A stretch of 64,000 nt of DNA, taken from NCBI GenBank assembly GCA_013213785.1, contig JABSPZ010000005.1, forward strand, positions 310,001 to 374,000, read 5' to 3'. Of this stretch, positions 28,483 to 37,049 are shown piece by piece (within the stretch, counting starts at the first letter, position 1; each line of letters begins with the position of its first letter). A model generated the notes under the pieces. It was not told where the DNA came from. It searched no databases and saw only the letters and a list, made by a program, of their open reading frames with translations. Position numbers and translations under genes: made by a program. This DNA comes from Henriciella sp. Lineage in GTDB: Bacteria > Pseudomonadota > Alphaproteobacteria > Caulobacterales > Hyphomonadaceae.

Positions 28483-29770
28483 TCGGCACGAAATCGCGCT
28501 TCGCTGCACCCGTATAAATTTGACGCGGACGACCAATGCGCTGGCTTGGATCTTCGATGAACTCGTTGAGTTGAGAAACCCAACCCACTGTCCGCGCAAG
28601 TGCGAAGAGTACGGTGAACATTTCTGTTGGGAAGCCCATCGCATCCAAGATGACGCCAGAATAGAAATCGACGTTTGGATAGAGTTTCTTCTCGCGGAAA
28701 TAGTCATCTTCGAGCGCCAGACGCTCAAGTTCTTTCGCAACACGAAGGATCGGTGTGTCGATACCCAGTTCGTCGAGAACGTCATGCGCGGTCTTTTGCA
28801 TGACAGTCGCGCGCGGATCGTAGTTCTTATAGACCCGGTGACCGAAGCCCATGAGACGGAAGCTGTCGGACTTGTCTTTAGAGCGGTCAATGAATTCCGG
28901 GATGCGGTCAACAGTACCGATCTCGCGAAGCATATTCAAACACGCCTCATTCGCGCCGCCATGACTTGGGCCCCAGAGTGAAGCCACACCAGCAGCGATC
29001 GCAGCGTAAGGGTGTGCACCAGATGAGCCTGCAAGACGGACGGTTGAGGTCGATGCGTTCTGCTCGTGGTCGGCGTGAAGGATAAAGATCTTATCCATCG
29101 CACGCGCGAGCGTCGGGCTGATTTTGTACTTCTCGGCTGGAACAGAGAAACACATCCGTAGGAAGTTTTCGCCGTACGACAGTTCATTGATCGGATCGAC
29201 GAACTTCTGACCTTGCGTGTACTTGTAGATACGTGCTGCCAGGGTCGGCATTTTTGCGATCAGGCGGATGTAAGCGAGGTTGCGCTCTTCAGGATCAGAG
29301 CTATCCATCGCGCCAGGGTAGAAGGCTGACATTGCGCCAACGGTGCCGGTCAGCATCGCCATTGGGTGGCTGTCACGACGGAAGCCGTCGAAGAAGCGAT
29401 CCATTTGTGTGTGCAGAAGCGTGTGTTGCGTCACCAAGCCTGCGAACTCACGAAATTCACTCTGAGTTGGAAGCTCGCCGTTCAAGAGGAGGTAGGCGAC
29501 TTCCAGAAACCCAGATTGCTCTGCGAGCTGATCGATTGGATATCCGCGGTGCAGTAGAATACCCTTCTCACCATCGATGAAAGTGATTTGGCTTTCGCAC
29601 GACCCGGTCGAAGTAAACCCTGGGTCCAACGTAAAAACGCCTGCTTCGGCGTACAGGCGTTTCACATCTACAACATCGGGACCGTGCGTTCCGCTCATAA
29701 TCGGAAGCTCAATGTCCTTTCCCTTAACGTTAAGGGTAGCTGTATCTGTCTGTTTGGTCTTATTGATCAT
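28469..29770 (-). CDS. gltA: Citrate synthase
   Basis: 433 residues, the size of the hexameric Gram-negative type. It condenses acetyl-CoA and oxaloacetate. Active-site blocks are [18 protein letters not shown] with the first catalytic His, [14 protein letters not shown] with the second, and the Asp in VDFYSGVIL. It lies 36 bases after gltX on the same strand. A perfect palindrome falls within its first codons, and its terminator lies inside the converging lpxB. Confidence 0.97.
   Translation of the reverse strand: MINKTKQTDTATLNVKGKDIELPIMSGTHGPDVVDVKRLYAEAGVFTLDPGFTSTGSCESQITFIDGEKGILLHRGYPIDQLAEQSGFLEVAYLLLNGELPTQSEFREFAGLVTQHTLLHTQMDRFFDGFRRDSHPMAMLTGTVGAMSAFYPGAMDSSDPEERNLAYIRLIAKMPTLAARIYKYTQGQKFVDPINELSYGENFLRMCFSVPAEKYKISPTLARAMDKIFILHADHEQNASTSTVRLAGSSGAHPYAAIAAGVASLWGPSHGGANEACLNMLREIGTVDRIPEFIDRSKDKSDSFRLMGFGHRVYKNYDPRATVMQKTAHDVLDELGIDTPILRVAKELERLALEDDYFREKKLYPNVDFYSGVILDAMGFPTEMFTVLFALARTVGWVSQLNEFIEDPSQRIGRPRQIYTGAAKRDFVPISNR
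29721..29736. repeat. Perfect 16-bp palindrome in the 5' end of gltA
   Basis: CCCTTAAC/GTTAAGGG with no central gap, about 35-50 bases after the gltA start codon and within the coding sequence. It could be a regulator site or form an mRNA hairpin. No known consensus was recognised. Confidence 0.6.
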
Positions 29771-29806
29771 CTTTGCCCTCTTGCATTCCTGTCCGTATGC
29801 CCACGT

Positions 29807-31267
29807 TTAAGCAGACAAGTGTTTCCCAATTCTCGCCAAGACTTCATCGCGGCCAAGCCAATACATGACTGGCGCGAGGTCTGGCGCTGGCAGCCCTCCG
29901 GTCAATGCTGCCCGTATAGGCGGCCCAACCTGTCCCATAGATAGTGTGTGCGCTGCACAATACGACTCTAAGACGTGCTGCAATGCTTCAATAGTCCAAG
30001 AATCAGATTGGTCTAGTGCTTCACGGATATCTGATAAACGTTTGAGTCCATCTTCCTGTAATGCTTTCCGTGCTTTCTTATTCAAATTGTCCGCATTGCT
30101 ATCCCATAAAAACCGGCAAGATTCAGCCAATTGTGGCAGGGTTTGCCCCCGTTCTTTAAGGGTTGGGAGCGCTTGCTGCAGTCGCTCAGTAAGCTCATCG
30201 CTAAGATCGGCGAGTTTAGCGATTTCGGGTGAGAGCAGATCCAAAAGTCTGCTCTCATGGACTTCGCGAATAAAGTGCGCATTTACATCGCCAAGCTTTT
30301 CCAGATCCAGCCGGCCAGGTGCCTTATTGATGTCATTTAGGTCAAAAACGCTTGCCGCTTCATCCAAAGTGAAAATTTCTTGATCCCCATGGCTCCAACC
30401 GAGGCGAACGAGGTAGGAGTTCATCGCTTCTGGCAAATACCCCATGTCGCGGTAAGCGAGCGTTGAAAGCGCGCCATGACGCTTCGAGAGCTTGGCACCG
30501 TCTGAGCCATGGATCATAGGGACATGCGCGAATTCAGGCACATCCCAGCCCATCGCCCAATAGATTGGCAATTGCCGAAACGTATTGCGGAAGTGATCAT
30601 CCCCGCGGACGACATGCGTGACACCCATATCATGGTCATCGACGACAACTGCGAGCATGTAGGTCGGCGTGCCGTCTGCACGCAGCAAGATTAGATCATC
30701 AATTTCGCGCGTTTTAAGCGTGACTTCTCCCTGAACGTGATCACGCACCGTCATCTCGTCTTCATCAGGCGCGCGCAGACGGATTGTGTAAGACGAATCG
30801 GGCGATGGCGGTGTGCCCCCATCTCGCCAAGGGGAGCGATATGGCGCGAGCAGAACATCAGCCTCCGCTCTGAGTGAAGCTTTCTCGTCATCACTCAGGC
30901 TATCATCTTTGGCTGCTGCACGCTTTGTTTCGCCCTCATCGCGGCGCGCTTGCAACTCTTCTGGCGTCGCATAGCAGCGAAACGCTTTGCCAGCCTCCAC
31001 CATGTCCATCGCGCATGCCACGTGACGATCCGCGCTTTTGCTCTGAAACGTGGGTGGGTCGTCGGGCGTTAGACCCAACCATTCCATACCATCCAGGATC
31101 GCTTGGGTTGCTTCGTCCGTCGACCGTTTCTTGTCCGTATCTTCAACCCGCAACAGGAATCTTCCGCCATTACGTTTGGCCAGAAGATAATTGAAAAGGG
31201 CCGTGCGCGCGCCGCCAATATGCAGCATGCCGGTTGGAGAGGGAGCGAAACGAGTGACGACGGTCAT
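29807..31267 (-). CDS. gltX: Glutamyl-tRNA synthetase
   Basis: 486 residues. Class I signatures: HIGH-type HIGG in APSPTGMLHIGGARTALFNYL split by the usual context, and KMSKS-type KLSKRHG near residue 255. It charges tRNA-Glu (and possibly tRNA-Gln, if a GatCAB pathway is present elsewhere). The C-terminal helical anticodon-binding region is complete. It is divergent from comEC, with only 28 bases between the start codons, and is followed by gltA. Confidence 0.97.
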   Translation of the reverse strand: MTVVTRFAPSPTGMLHIGGARTALFNYLLAKRNGGRFLLRVEDTDKKRSTDEATQAILDGMEWLGLTPDDPPTFQSKSADRHVACAMDMVEAGKAFRCYATPEELQARRDEGETKRAAAKDDSLSDDEKASLRAEADVLLAPYRSPWRDGGTPPSPDSSYTIRLRAPDEDEMTVRDHVQGEVTLKTREIDDLILLRADGTPTYMLAVVVDDHDMGVTHVVRGDDHFRNTFRQLPIYWAMGWDVPEFAHVPMIHGSDGAKLSKRHGALSTLAYRDMGYLPEAMNSYLVRLGWSHGDQEIFTLDEAASVFDLNDINKAPGRLDLEKLGDVNAHFIREVHESRLLDLLSPEIAKLADLSDELTERLQQALPTLKERGQTLPQLAESCRFLWDSNADNLNKKARKALQEDGLKRLSDIREALDQSDSWTIEALQHVLESYCAAHTLSMGQVGPPIRAALTGGLPAPDLAPVMYWLGRDEVLARIGKHLSA

Positions 31268-31295
31268 AAGGAAATTCAGGCGCTAATTCAGGGTT

Positions 31296-33356
31296 TTGGG
31301 ACAATCTTCCCCGCTTCAACACGCTCTGCTACAGTTTCGCAAGGGGCGGGGAGGAAAGAAGCAGCGATTTCCGCTGGCCGCCATCCAGGTTCAGGCGCCA
31401 ATTCTATTTGCGATCGGTATGATGCTGGGGGCGGCGTGGTACTTTCTGATAGATTTCGAACCGAACATGTCAGTTCTGCTGAGCGCTGCGTTTGCGGCGA
31501 TACTGATCGTGATCATCGTAAAATTCAGAGTTGCTACTCCGGGCGTGGCTGCGCTTGCGTGGACGATATCGGGTGTTGCGATAGGAGCGGTTTCAGGTGG
31601 TCTGGCGACCCAGCGTATCGCCCATCCGACCGTCCGCTCAGAAATCGGTCCGGTTCTCCTGGAAGGCTGGGTGCAGCGTGCGCTCCCTTCAAAGCGGGGT
31701 GTCCGCCTGCGGCTGAAAGTACACGCCATAGACGGACTTGATGAAAACCTTACCCCGCCAATTGTGCGCGTTACGCATATTTCGAGCCTGGAAACCGAAC
31801 CCGGGCGGTTTGTCCGCTGCTGGGTGGTTCTGCGTCCGCCCCCCCCCGCGCCGGTTATTCAAGGGGATTACGCCTTTGATCGCCAGGCTTGGTATACTGG
31901 CTTAGGCGCGGTGGGGTACGTTCAAGGTCGTTGCCGCGGCGGTGCCATCGGAGCGCCCAGAGGAATTCTAGGGGGTGCCGCGCTTGCTGTATCCAAAGCT
32001 CGCCGACAGCTTGCTCAGTACGTGTTCGAAGCAGCCGGGCGCAAAGCTGGCGGGTTTGCTGCCGCGCTCACGTCAGGCGATAGAAGCTTTATGTCTGACG
32101 CTGACCAGGAGGCGTTGCGCGGCGCGGATTTAGCGCACTTACTGGCGATTTCAGGTCTCCATATGGGGATCGTGGGCGGCCTCGTCTTTTTGTTGGTCTG
32201 GCGCGGTTTAGCGTTTATTGAGCCGCTGGCATTACGGGTCCCAGTCAAAAAGCTCGGCGCGCTCGCGGCGCTACTCGCGTGCGCGGTCTACCTCGTCCTT
32301 TCCGGCGCGAGCATTTCCACGCAACGCGCCTTTGTCATGGCGGCAGTTTTGTTTGGCGCAGTCCTAATCGATCGTACCGCGTTGAGCCTGAGGTCGCTTG
32401 CTATCGCGATGATGATCATAATCGCCGTCGCGCCATGGAGTGTTCTTACACCAGGGTTTCAGATGTCCTTTGCTGCGACCGGAGCGCTGGTCGCGACTTA
32501 TGAGAGGTGGAATAGACGCCGGCGGAGTACAGGTGAGACGTCGGGCAATAGAGCGATGTTTTGGCTGAAATCTTTGATCGTAACCTCTACCGTATCGAGC
32601 CTTGCGACGATGCCATTTGCGCTTTTTCATTTCGAGCGAGCGGCGCCGATGGGGTTGCTCGCGAACCTGTTCGCAATGCCGATAATATCTCTCGTGACCG
32701 CACCAGCCGCCGCCGCGGCGCTATTGCTTGCGCCTATGGGGTTAGATGGCTTGGCCTTGCGAGTGGTTGGTGCCTCGCTCGGCATCGTTCTGGAAATCGC
32801 ACATTTCTTTTCTGCTTGGGATATCGATGAGGTTTTGAATACTCCGCAAATGCCGGGCGTGAGTTTTGGGCTGCTCGGTGGCGCGATCCTGATTTTCTGC
32901 TTGCTGCGAACGCCCTTCGTCGCTTGGCTTACTGCCGGTGGTCTGACGGCCATTGCTGGATTTTATTGGATGCAAAGTGGCACCGCGAAAATTCACTTCG
33001 CCCCGTCAGGTGATGTATTCCTCGAATCTGCAAACGGGGAAGTGGATCGCATCGCCTGGCGTGATGGCGATGGGCTCGGACCGCTCCGTTTCTCTCGACT
33101 TGCCATCGCTCAGGATTGTAGATCCACGATTGCGTGTGAGATTGGGTTCGCAGGGCACATGATCAAACTGCACGCTGGGACAGAGATGCCAAAGGCACAT
33201 GTCCTCGCCTCAAACCAAACGCCCGTTGTCGTGAGCTGGGATGCAATCACGCGCTCCAACGGCGTGACTCTCGTTCGAACGAAGGCTGGCTTCAGGCCAA
33301 AACAAAAGCCCGACTGCAAGAGTCGGGCTTGGCGAATTTGTCGGTTAGACGGATAA
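31296..33356 (+). CDS. comEC: ComEC/Rec2 family DNA uptake channel
   Basis: 686 residues from a TTG at 31296; no later start keeps the N-terminal helices (ILFAIGMMLGAAWYFLI), so TTG is accepted with caution. Order: two to three N-terminal helices, a periplasmic OB-like domain, then the competence domain with GDRSFMSDADQEALRGADLAHLLAISGLHMG and about seven helices. The long metallo-beta-lactamase domain of Bacillus ComEC is absent, as in many alphaproteobacteria. It imports single-stranded DNA during transformation. A run of nine C (31839-31847) encodes PPPP and is in frame. The last codons overlap the lexA terminator. Confidence 0.9.
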   Translation: MGQSSPLQHALLQFRKGRGGKKQRFPLAAIQVQAPILFAIGMMLGAAWYFLIDFEPNMSVLLSAAFAAILIVIIVKFRVATPGVAALAWTISGVAIGAVSGGLATQRIAHPTVRSEIGPVLLEGWVQRALPSKRGVRLRLKVHAIDGLDENLTPPIVRVTHISSLETEPGRFVRCWVVLRPPPPAPVIQGDYAFDRQAWYTGLGAVGYVQGRCRGGAIGAPRGILGGAALAVSKARRQLAQYVFEAAGRKAGGFAAALTSGDRSFMSDADQEALRGADLAHLLAISGLHMGIVGGLVFLLVWRGLAFIEPLALRVPVKKLGALAALLACAVYLVLSGASISTQRAFVMAAVLFGAVLIDRTALSLRSLAIAMMIIIAVAPWSVLTPGFQMSFAATGALVATYERWNRRRRSTGETSGNRAMFWLKSLIVTSTVSSLATMPFALFHFERAAPMGLLANLFAMPIISLVTAPAAAAALLLAPMGLDGLALRVVGASLGIVLEIAHFFSAWDIDEVLNTPQMPGVSFGLLGGAILIFCLLRTPFVAWLTAGGLTAIAGFYWMQSGTAKIHFAPSGDVFLESANGEVDRIAWRDGDGLGPLRFSRLAIAQDCRSTIACEIGFAGHMIKLHAGTEMPKAHVLASNQTPVVVSWDAITRSNGVTLVRTKAGFRPKQKPDCKSRAWRICRLDG
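33299..33330 (-). terminator. lexA terminator, inside comEC
   Basis: A 10-bp stem AAGCCCGACT/AGTCGGGCTT with a 5-base loop (33306-33330). On the minus strand TTGTTTTGG follows, so it ends lexA transcripts about 36 bases past the stop codon. It lies within the last codons of comEC. No T-run follows on the plus strand. Confidence 0.85.
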
Positions 33357-33365
33357 GGAGCGTGA

Positions 33366-34043
33366 CTATTCGTATTTACGAATAAGCGCGACGAGGCGTC
33401 CTTGGACTTGCACTCTGTCTGGCCCAAAAATGCGTGTTTCATAGGCTGGGTTCGCTGCTTCGAGGGCGACAGATTCCCCTTTCTTACGAAGTCTTTTCAG
33501 CGTGGCCTCTTCGTCATCGATGAGCGCGACAACAATGTCACCTGAATTGGCGCTGTCTGTCCGCTTTAGAATGACGATATCGCCATCCAGGATGCCTGCC
33601 TCGATCATTGAGTCGCCTTTGACCTCCAGGGCGTAATGGGCCTCGCTATCGGCATACTCTTCAGGCGGGGTAACGCGGTCGACTTCGTTCTGGATCGCGG
33701 CGATTGGGACACCCGCAGCAATTCGGCCAAGAACCGGAATTGTATTCTGTCCCATTAGCGGCTTTTGCGACCCAACAACGCTTGGACGGAAGGTTTGGCG
33801 TCCACGTGGCGGGGCAGCAGGCGTCGCCGAGTCTGGCATTTTCAAGACTTCCAGAGCTCTGGCGCGATTGGCCAGGCGCCGGATGAAGCCACGCTCCTCA
33901 AGGGCGACGATGAGACGGTGAATCCCGGATTTCGATGCGAGATTGAGCGCTTCTTTCATCTCATCGAAAGAAGGCGAAACACCGTCGGCCTTAATCCGTT
34001 CGTGAATGAAAAGAAGGAGCTCTTTTTGCTTTGTTGTGAGCAC
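33366..34043 (-). CDS. lexA: SOS repressor LexA
   Basis: 225 residues from a GTG at 34043 with GGAGAA upstream. The N-terminal winged helix-turn-helix ([18 protein letters not shown]) binds the operator; the C-terminal S24 peptidase has the cleavage site A110-G111 (RIAAGVP), Ser145 (VKGDSM) and Lys183 (TLKR). On DNA damage, RecA-stimulated self-cleavage derepresses repair genes. It has its own strong promoter with two operator copies, so it can be induced apart from the trp genes upstream. The neighbour order comEC-lexA is conserved in the class. Confidence 0.97.
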   Translation of the reverse strand: MLTTKQKELLLFIHERIKADGVSPSFDEMKEALNLASKSGIHRLIVALEERGFIRRLANRARALEVLKMPDSATPAAPPRGRQTFRPSVVGSQKPLMGQNTIPVLGRIAAGVPIAAIQNEVDRVTPPEEYADSEAHYALEVKGDSMIEAGILDGDIVILKRTDSANSGDIVVALIDDEEATLKRLRKKGESVALEAANPAYETRIFGPDRVQVQGRLVALIRKYE

Positions 34044-34068
34044 GATTATTCTCCGGAATAACGAATCT

Positions 34069-34107
34069 GTTCTCGTTCTGTTTATTCTCGTTCTGTTCTT
34101 TTGTCAA
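34069..34107 (-). promoter_or_regulatory. lexA promoter with two tandem LexA operators
   Basis: On the minus strand: TTGACA (34107-34102), 17-base spacer, TAAACA (34084-34079). Two head-to-tail 15-bp copies lie across spacer and -10: GTTCTCGTTCTGTTT (34069-34083) and ATTCTCGTTCTGTTC (34084-34098), each a one-mismatch version of GTTC-N7-GTTC with the same seven central bases. The TAA of the upstream GNAT gene (34082-34084) falls within the -10. Confidence 0.85.
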
Positions 34108-34612
34108 ACTCGCGTCTTAGGAGACTCATCATGTGGGTGTCCCAAAGCTCGTTACCGATCGGTGTTGTCTCGCGGCGCGTGCCCTCCAAGACAAATCCAA
34201 CTTGCTTATATGTCCGGAACGCGGCGTCATTGTGCGAGTAGACTAAAAGATCGACGCGGTGGACCCAAGCGCGAGAGAACGCCTGATTGAGAATGAGGTC
34301 CATTAACCCAGCCGCAAAGCCCTGTCCGCGATACTTAGGCGCGATTGCAATGCGTCCCAATCCAGCCGTGTTGAGACGCCGATTAAAGGAAATCTGAAAG
34401 TGCGCGGCCATATCTCCATAGAGCATAACGGCCCAAACCTCTCGAACGGGCGCTGCGCCGCGTTGAAGCTTGACCAATTCGAGAAACTCTCGGCGTTGAA
34501 GTGGCCAAGACAGTGCTGCCCCAGCCCATTGCAGGACCTCCCGCTCGGACTGGAACCACTCAAATAACGGGGCAATGTCCTTCTTCGTAAATTTACGAAG
34601 CCGGAAGCTCAT
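34082..34612 (-). CDS. GNAT family N-acetyltransferase
   Basis: 176 residues, a full-length single-domain acetyltransferase. The acetyl-CoA binding motif A is [24 protein letters not shown], and motif B is [21 protein letters not shown], as in the RimJ/RimL-like branch. The acceptor is unknown. Its start overlaps the trpC stop (ATGA), so it is the last gene of the trp operon. It occupies the place where, from memory, related genomes carry moaC and moeA. Its last codons (encoding RTERE) are at the same time the lexA operator. Confidence 0.85.
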   Translation of the reverse strand: MSFRLRKFTKKDIAPLFEWFQSEREVLQWAGAALSWPLQRREFLELVKLQRGAAPVREVWAVMLYGDMAAHFQISFNRRLNTAGLGRIAIAPKYRGQGFAAGLMDLILNQAFSRAWVHRVDLLVYSHNDAAFRTYKQVGFVLEGTRRETTPIGNELWDTHMMSLLRREFDKRTERE

Positions 34613-35403
34613 CGCGCGGCGCGCAGTGCGCGAACATGCACTTCGCGATCGTCCCGCTTCATCAAGCTTTCTCCAATCAAGAACCGCCGTGCTCCGGTCT
34701 TGCGTAAGCGCACAATGTCGCCGGTGTCGCTAATCCCGCTTTCAGAGACAAAATCCATCCCTTCTGGGATCAAGTGTGAGAGCTTTTCGGACGTGGCGAG
34801 ATCGGTCTTCATGATCTTCAAATCGCGATTGTTGATGCCAATCAGGCTTGAGGGCAGGGCGAGGGCGCGCTCAACTTCAGCTGCATCATGGGTCTCAATG
34901 AGAGCGTCCATTTCTAGTGCTTGCGCAGCCTGAACCAAGTCTTTGGCCAGAGCGTCATCGGTGCAGGAAAGGATAACCAAAATTGCGTCCGCGCCATGCG
35001 CGCGGGCCTCTGCGACTTGGATCGTGTCTATCATAAAATCTTTACGCAGCATGGGGAGCGAGACGGCGCCGCGAATGGCTGCGAAGTCTTCTAAGCTCCC
35101 TCCAAAGCTCGGTCCGTCCGTTAGAACGGAAAGACAAGCCGCACCGCCGCGCTCATATTGGGCCGCGATGTCTTTCGGGTCTGCCCCCGGCAGGATTTCA
35201 CCCGCACTCGGGCTTTTCCGCTTCATTTCGCAAATGAGTGCGTTTTCGTCCTGATCGGATATCGATGTCAGCCGGGCTGAAAAACCACGTGGTGACGATT
35301 GGGATTTTGCGTCGCTCAGAAAGTCGTTTTCAGAGCGCTCTCGTTTGATCGCGGCAACTTCATCGACTTTATAGGCAACGATTTTATCGAGCGCTGTGCT
35401 CAT
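34609..35403 (-). CDS. trpC: Indole-3-glycerol phosphate synthase
   Basis: 264 residues, monofunctional. It closes the indole ring in tryptophan synthesis. Family blocks: ALICEMKRKSPSAGEI with the catalytic Lys, LSVLTDGPSFGGS, LPMLRKDFMID and IGINNRDLK, VSESGI. It starts in an ATGA overlap with trpD. The partner genes trpF, trpB and trpA are not in this window, which fits the split trp arrangement of alphaproteobacteria. Confidence 0.97.
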   Translation of the reverse strand: MSTALDKIVAYKVDEVAAIKRERSENDFLSDAKSQSSPRGFSARLTSISDQDENALICEMKRKSPSAGEILPGADPKDIAAQYERGGAACLSVLTDGPSFGGSLEDFAAIRGAVSLPMLRKDFMIDTIQVAEARAHGADAILVILSCTDDALAKDLVQAAQALEMDALIETHDAAEVERALALPSSLIGINNRDLKIMKTDLATSEKLSHLIPEGMDFVSESGISDTGDIVRLRKTGARRFLIGESLMKRDDREVHVRALRAAR

Positions 35404-36434
35404 AAGGATTGCCCTTTCGAGGCGGCGGCCAGTCGCGCGAGCGTCTGCGCGGCGGCGCCTGAATCTATAGCTTCGGCAGCTTGACCCGCCGCTTCTTTCA
35501 AATCGCTCGCTTTTCCGAGTACGAATAATCCAGCCGCCGCATTGAGGAGAACGGCATCTCTGAACGGGCCTGGTCGACTATCGAGTAACTCGGTGATCGC
35601 GGCGGCGTTTTCCTCTGGCGCACCGCCTGCCAAAGCGCTAAGCCGGTTGCGGGAGAGGCCCGCATCTTCGGGAATAACGGTCATTTCTGTGAGATTGCCG
35701 TCTTTGACCTCAATAATTTGGGTCTCGCCCGCGATCGAGAGCTCATCGATCACGGTTTCATCTATATCAGTGCCGTGCACGACCCAGGCGCGGGTTACGC
35801 CTAGATCACGCAGCGCTTCCGCCATCGGACGCAACCAGCGCGCTTGATTCACGCCTAATACTTGGTGGGTCGCGGAAGCTGGGTTTGAAAGCGGGCCGAG
35901 TAGGTTGAAGATTGTCCGAATGCCAAGGCTTGCGCGCACCGGAGCGACGTGGCGCATAGCGCTATGATGGCTGCTTGCGAACAAGAAGCCCACGCCTGCC
36001 TGATCAATGCAGTCCCGGAATCTATCTTCGGTGAGATCAAGTTCAACGCCCAGAGATTCGAGCACATCTGCGCTGCCGGTTTTCGGGGGAACGGAGCGAT
36101 TTCCATGCTTCGCCACTTTGCCACCGGCGGCCGCGATCACGATGGCGCTCGCCGTCGACGTGTTGAGGCTTGTCCAACCGAGACCGCCTGTGCCGCATGT
36201 GTCGAGCATTGGGCCATCGAGCTCGATTGTTCTGGCGTTTGATCTCAGGGTTTTGGCTCCCGCGAGCAGCTCTGCACCTGTCTCGCCTCGCACCGCTAGT
36301 CCCATCAGGAACGCACCGATCTGTTCCGGCGGGATGTCACCGGTCAAAATAGCCGCAAACGCCGTCTCTAGCTCTTCTGAAGAGAGCGCTTGTCCATTGG
36401 CGAGCGGTTTTAAAATCGAAGACAGAGAGGCCAT
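35400..36434 (-). CDS. trpD: Anthranilate phosphoribosyltransferase
   Basis: 344 residues. It transfers phosphoribose from PRPP to anthranilate. LDTCGTGG is the PRPP-binding turn, followed by STASAIVIAAAGGKVAKHGNRS and the NLLGPLSNPA block. It lies 33 bases after trpG and overlaps trpC by four bases, so it is translated with the operon. Confidence 0.97.
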   Translation of the reverse strand: MASLSSILKPLANGQALSSEELETAFAAILTGDIPPEQIGAFLMGLAVRGETGAELLAGAKTLRSNARTIELDGPMLDTCGTGGLGWTSLNTSTASAIVIAAAGGKVAKHGNRSVPPKTGSADVLESLGVELDLTEDRFRDCIDQAGVGFLFASSHHSAMRHVAPVRASLGIRTIFNLLGPLSNPASATHQVLGVNQARWLRPMAEALRDLGVTRAWVVHGTDIDETVIDELSIAGETQIIEVKDGNLTEMTVIPEDAGLSRNRLSALAGGAPEENAAAITELLDSRPGPFRDAVLLNAAAGLFVLGKASDLKEAAGQAAEAIDSGAAAQTLARLAAASKGQSL

Positions 36435-36467
36435 AACGACTCCTTTTAACGCTGTATTTGTAGGCGC

Positions 36468-37049
36468 CTAGACGGTCTTGAGGAAATTCTTGAGGAGCGC
36501 GTGGCCGTGTTCGGTCAAAATGCTCTCAGGATGGAATTGCACGCCAAACACGGGGCGATCCTTGTGCCGCACGGCCATAATTTCTCCATCTTCGGTGAAG
36601 GCATCTGCGATCAACGTGTCGGGCAGGTCAGATGGCTCAATTGCGAGAGAATGATAGCGAACCACATTATAGGTTTCCGGCAGTCCCTCGAACAGCGGTC
36701 CGTTTTCATGACGGATCTGGTTGATCTTGCCGTGCCGAATCTCTTGAGCGGTAACGATATTGCTTCCCTCAGCGGCCCCAATGCTTTGATGTCCTAGGCA
36801 AACACCCAAGATGGGTAGGTCAGCGGGGGCGGTTTGAACCAGCTCTACGCAGATGCCAGCCTCATTGGGCGTGCATGGACCAGGAGAGAGCACGATCCCG
36901 TCTGGTTTCAGCGCCAGCGCTTCGGCGACGCTGACTTCGTCATTGCGAACGACCTGCGTCGTGGCGCCGATTTCTTCGAGATAATGGACCAGGTTCCAAG
37001 TGAAGCTGTCATAGTTATCAATGACAAGGATACGCTTTGCTTGGGTCAT
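36468..37049 (-). CDS. trpG: Anthranilate synthase, glutamine amidotransferase subunit
   Basis: 193 residues, a class I amidotransferase with Cys84 (LGVCLGHQ), His173 and Glu175 (VQFHPESI). It supplies ammonia from glutamine to TrpE. The oxyanion region LSPGPCTPNEAG is intact. It is separate from trpE and trpD, not fused, and starts in the ATGA overlap with trpE. Confidence 0.97.
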   Translation of the reverse strand: MTQAKRILVIDNYDSFTWNLVHYLEEIGATTQVVRNDEVSVAEALALKPDGIVLSPGPCTPNEAGICVELVQTAPADLPILGVCLGHQSIGAAEGSNIVTAQEIRHGKINQIRHENGPLFEGLPETYNVVRYHSLAIEPSDLPDTLIADAFTEDGEIMAVRHKDRPVFGVQFHPESILTEHGHALLKNFLKTV

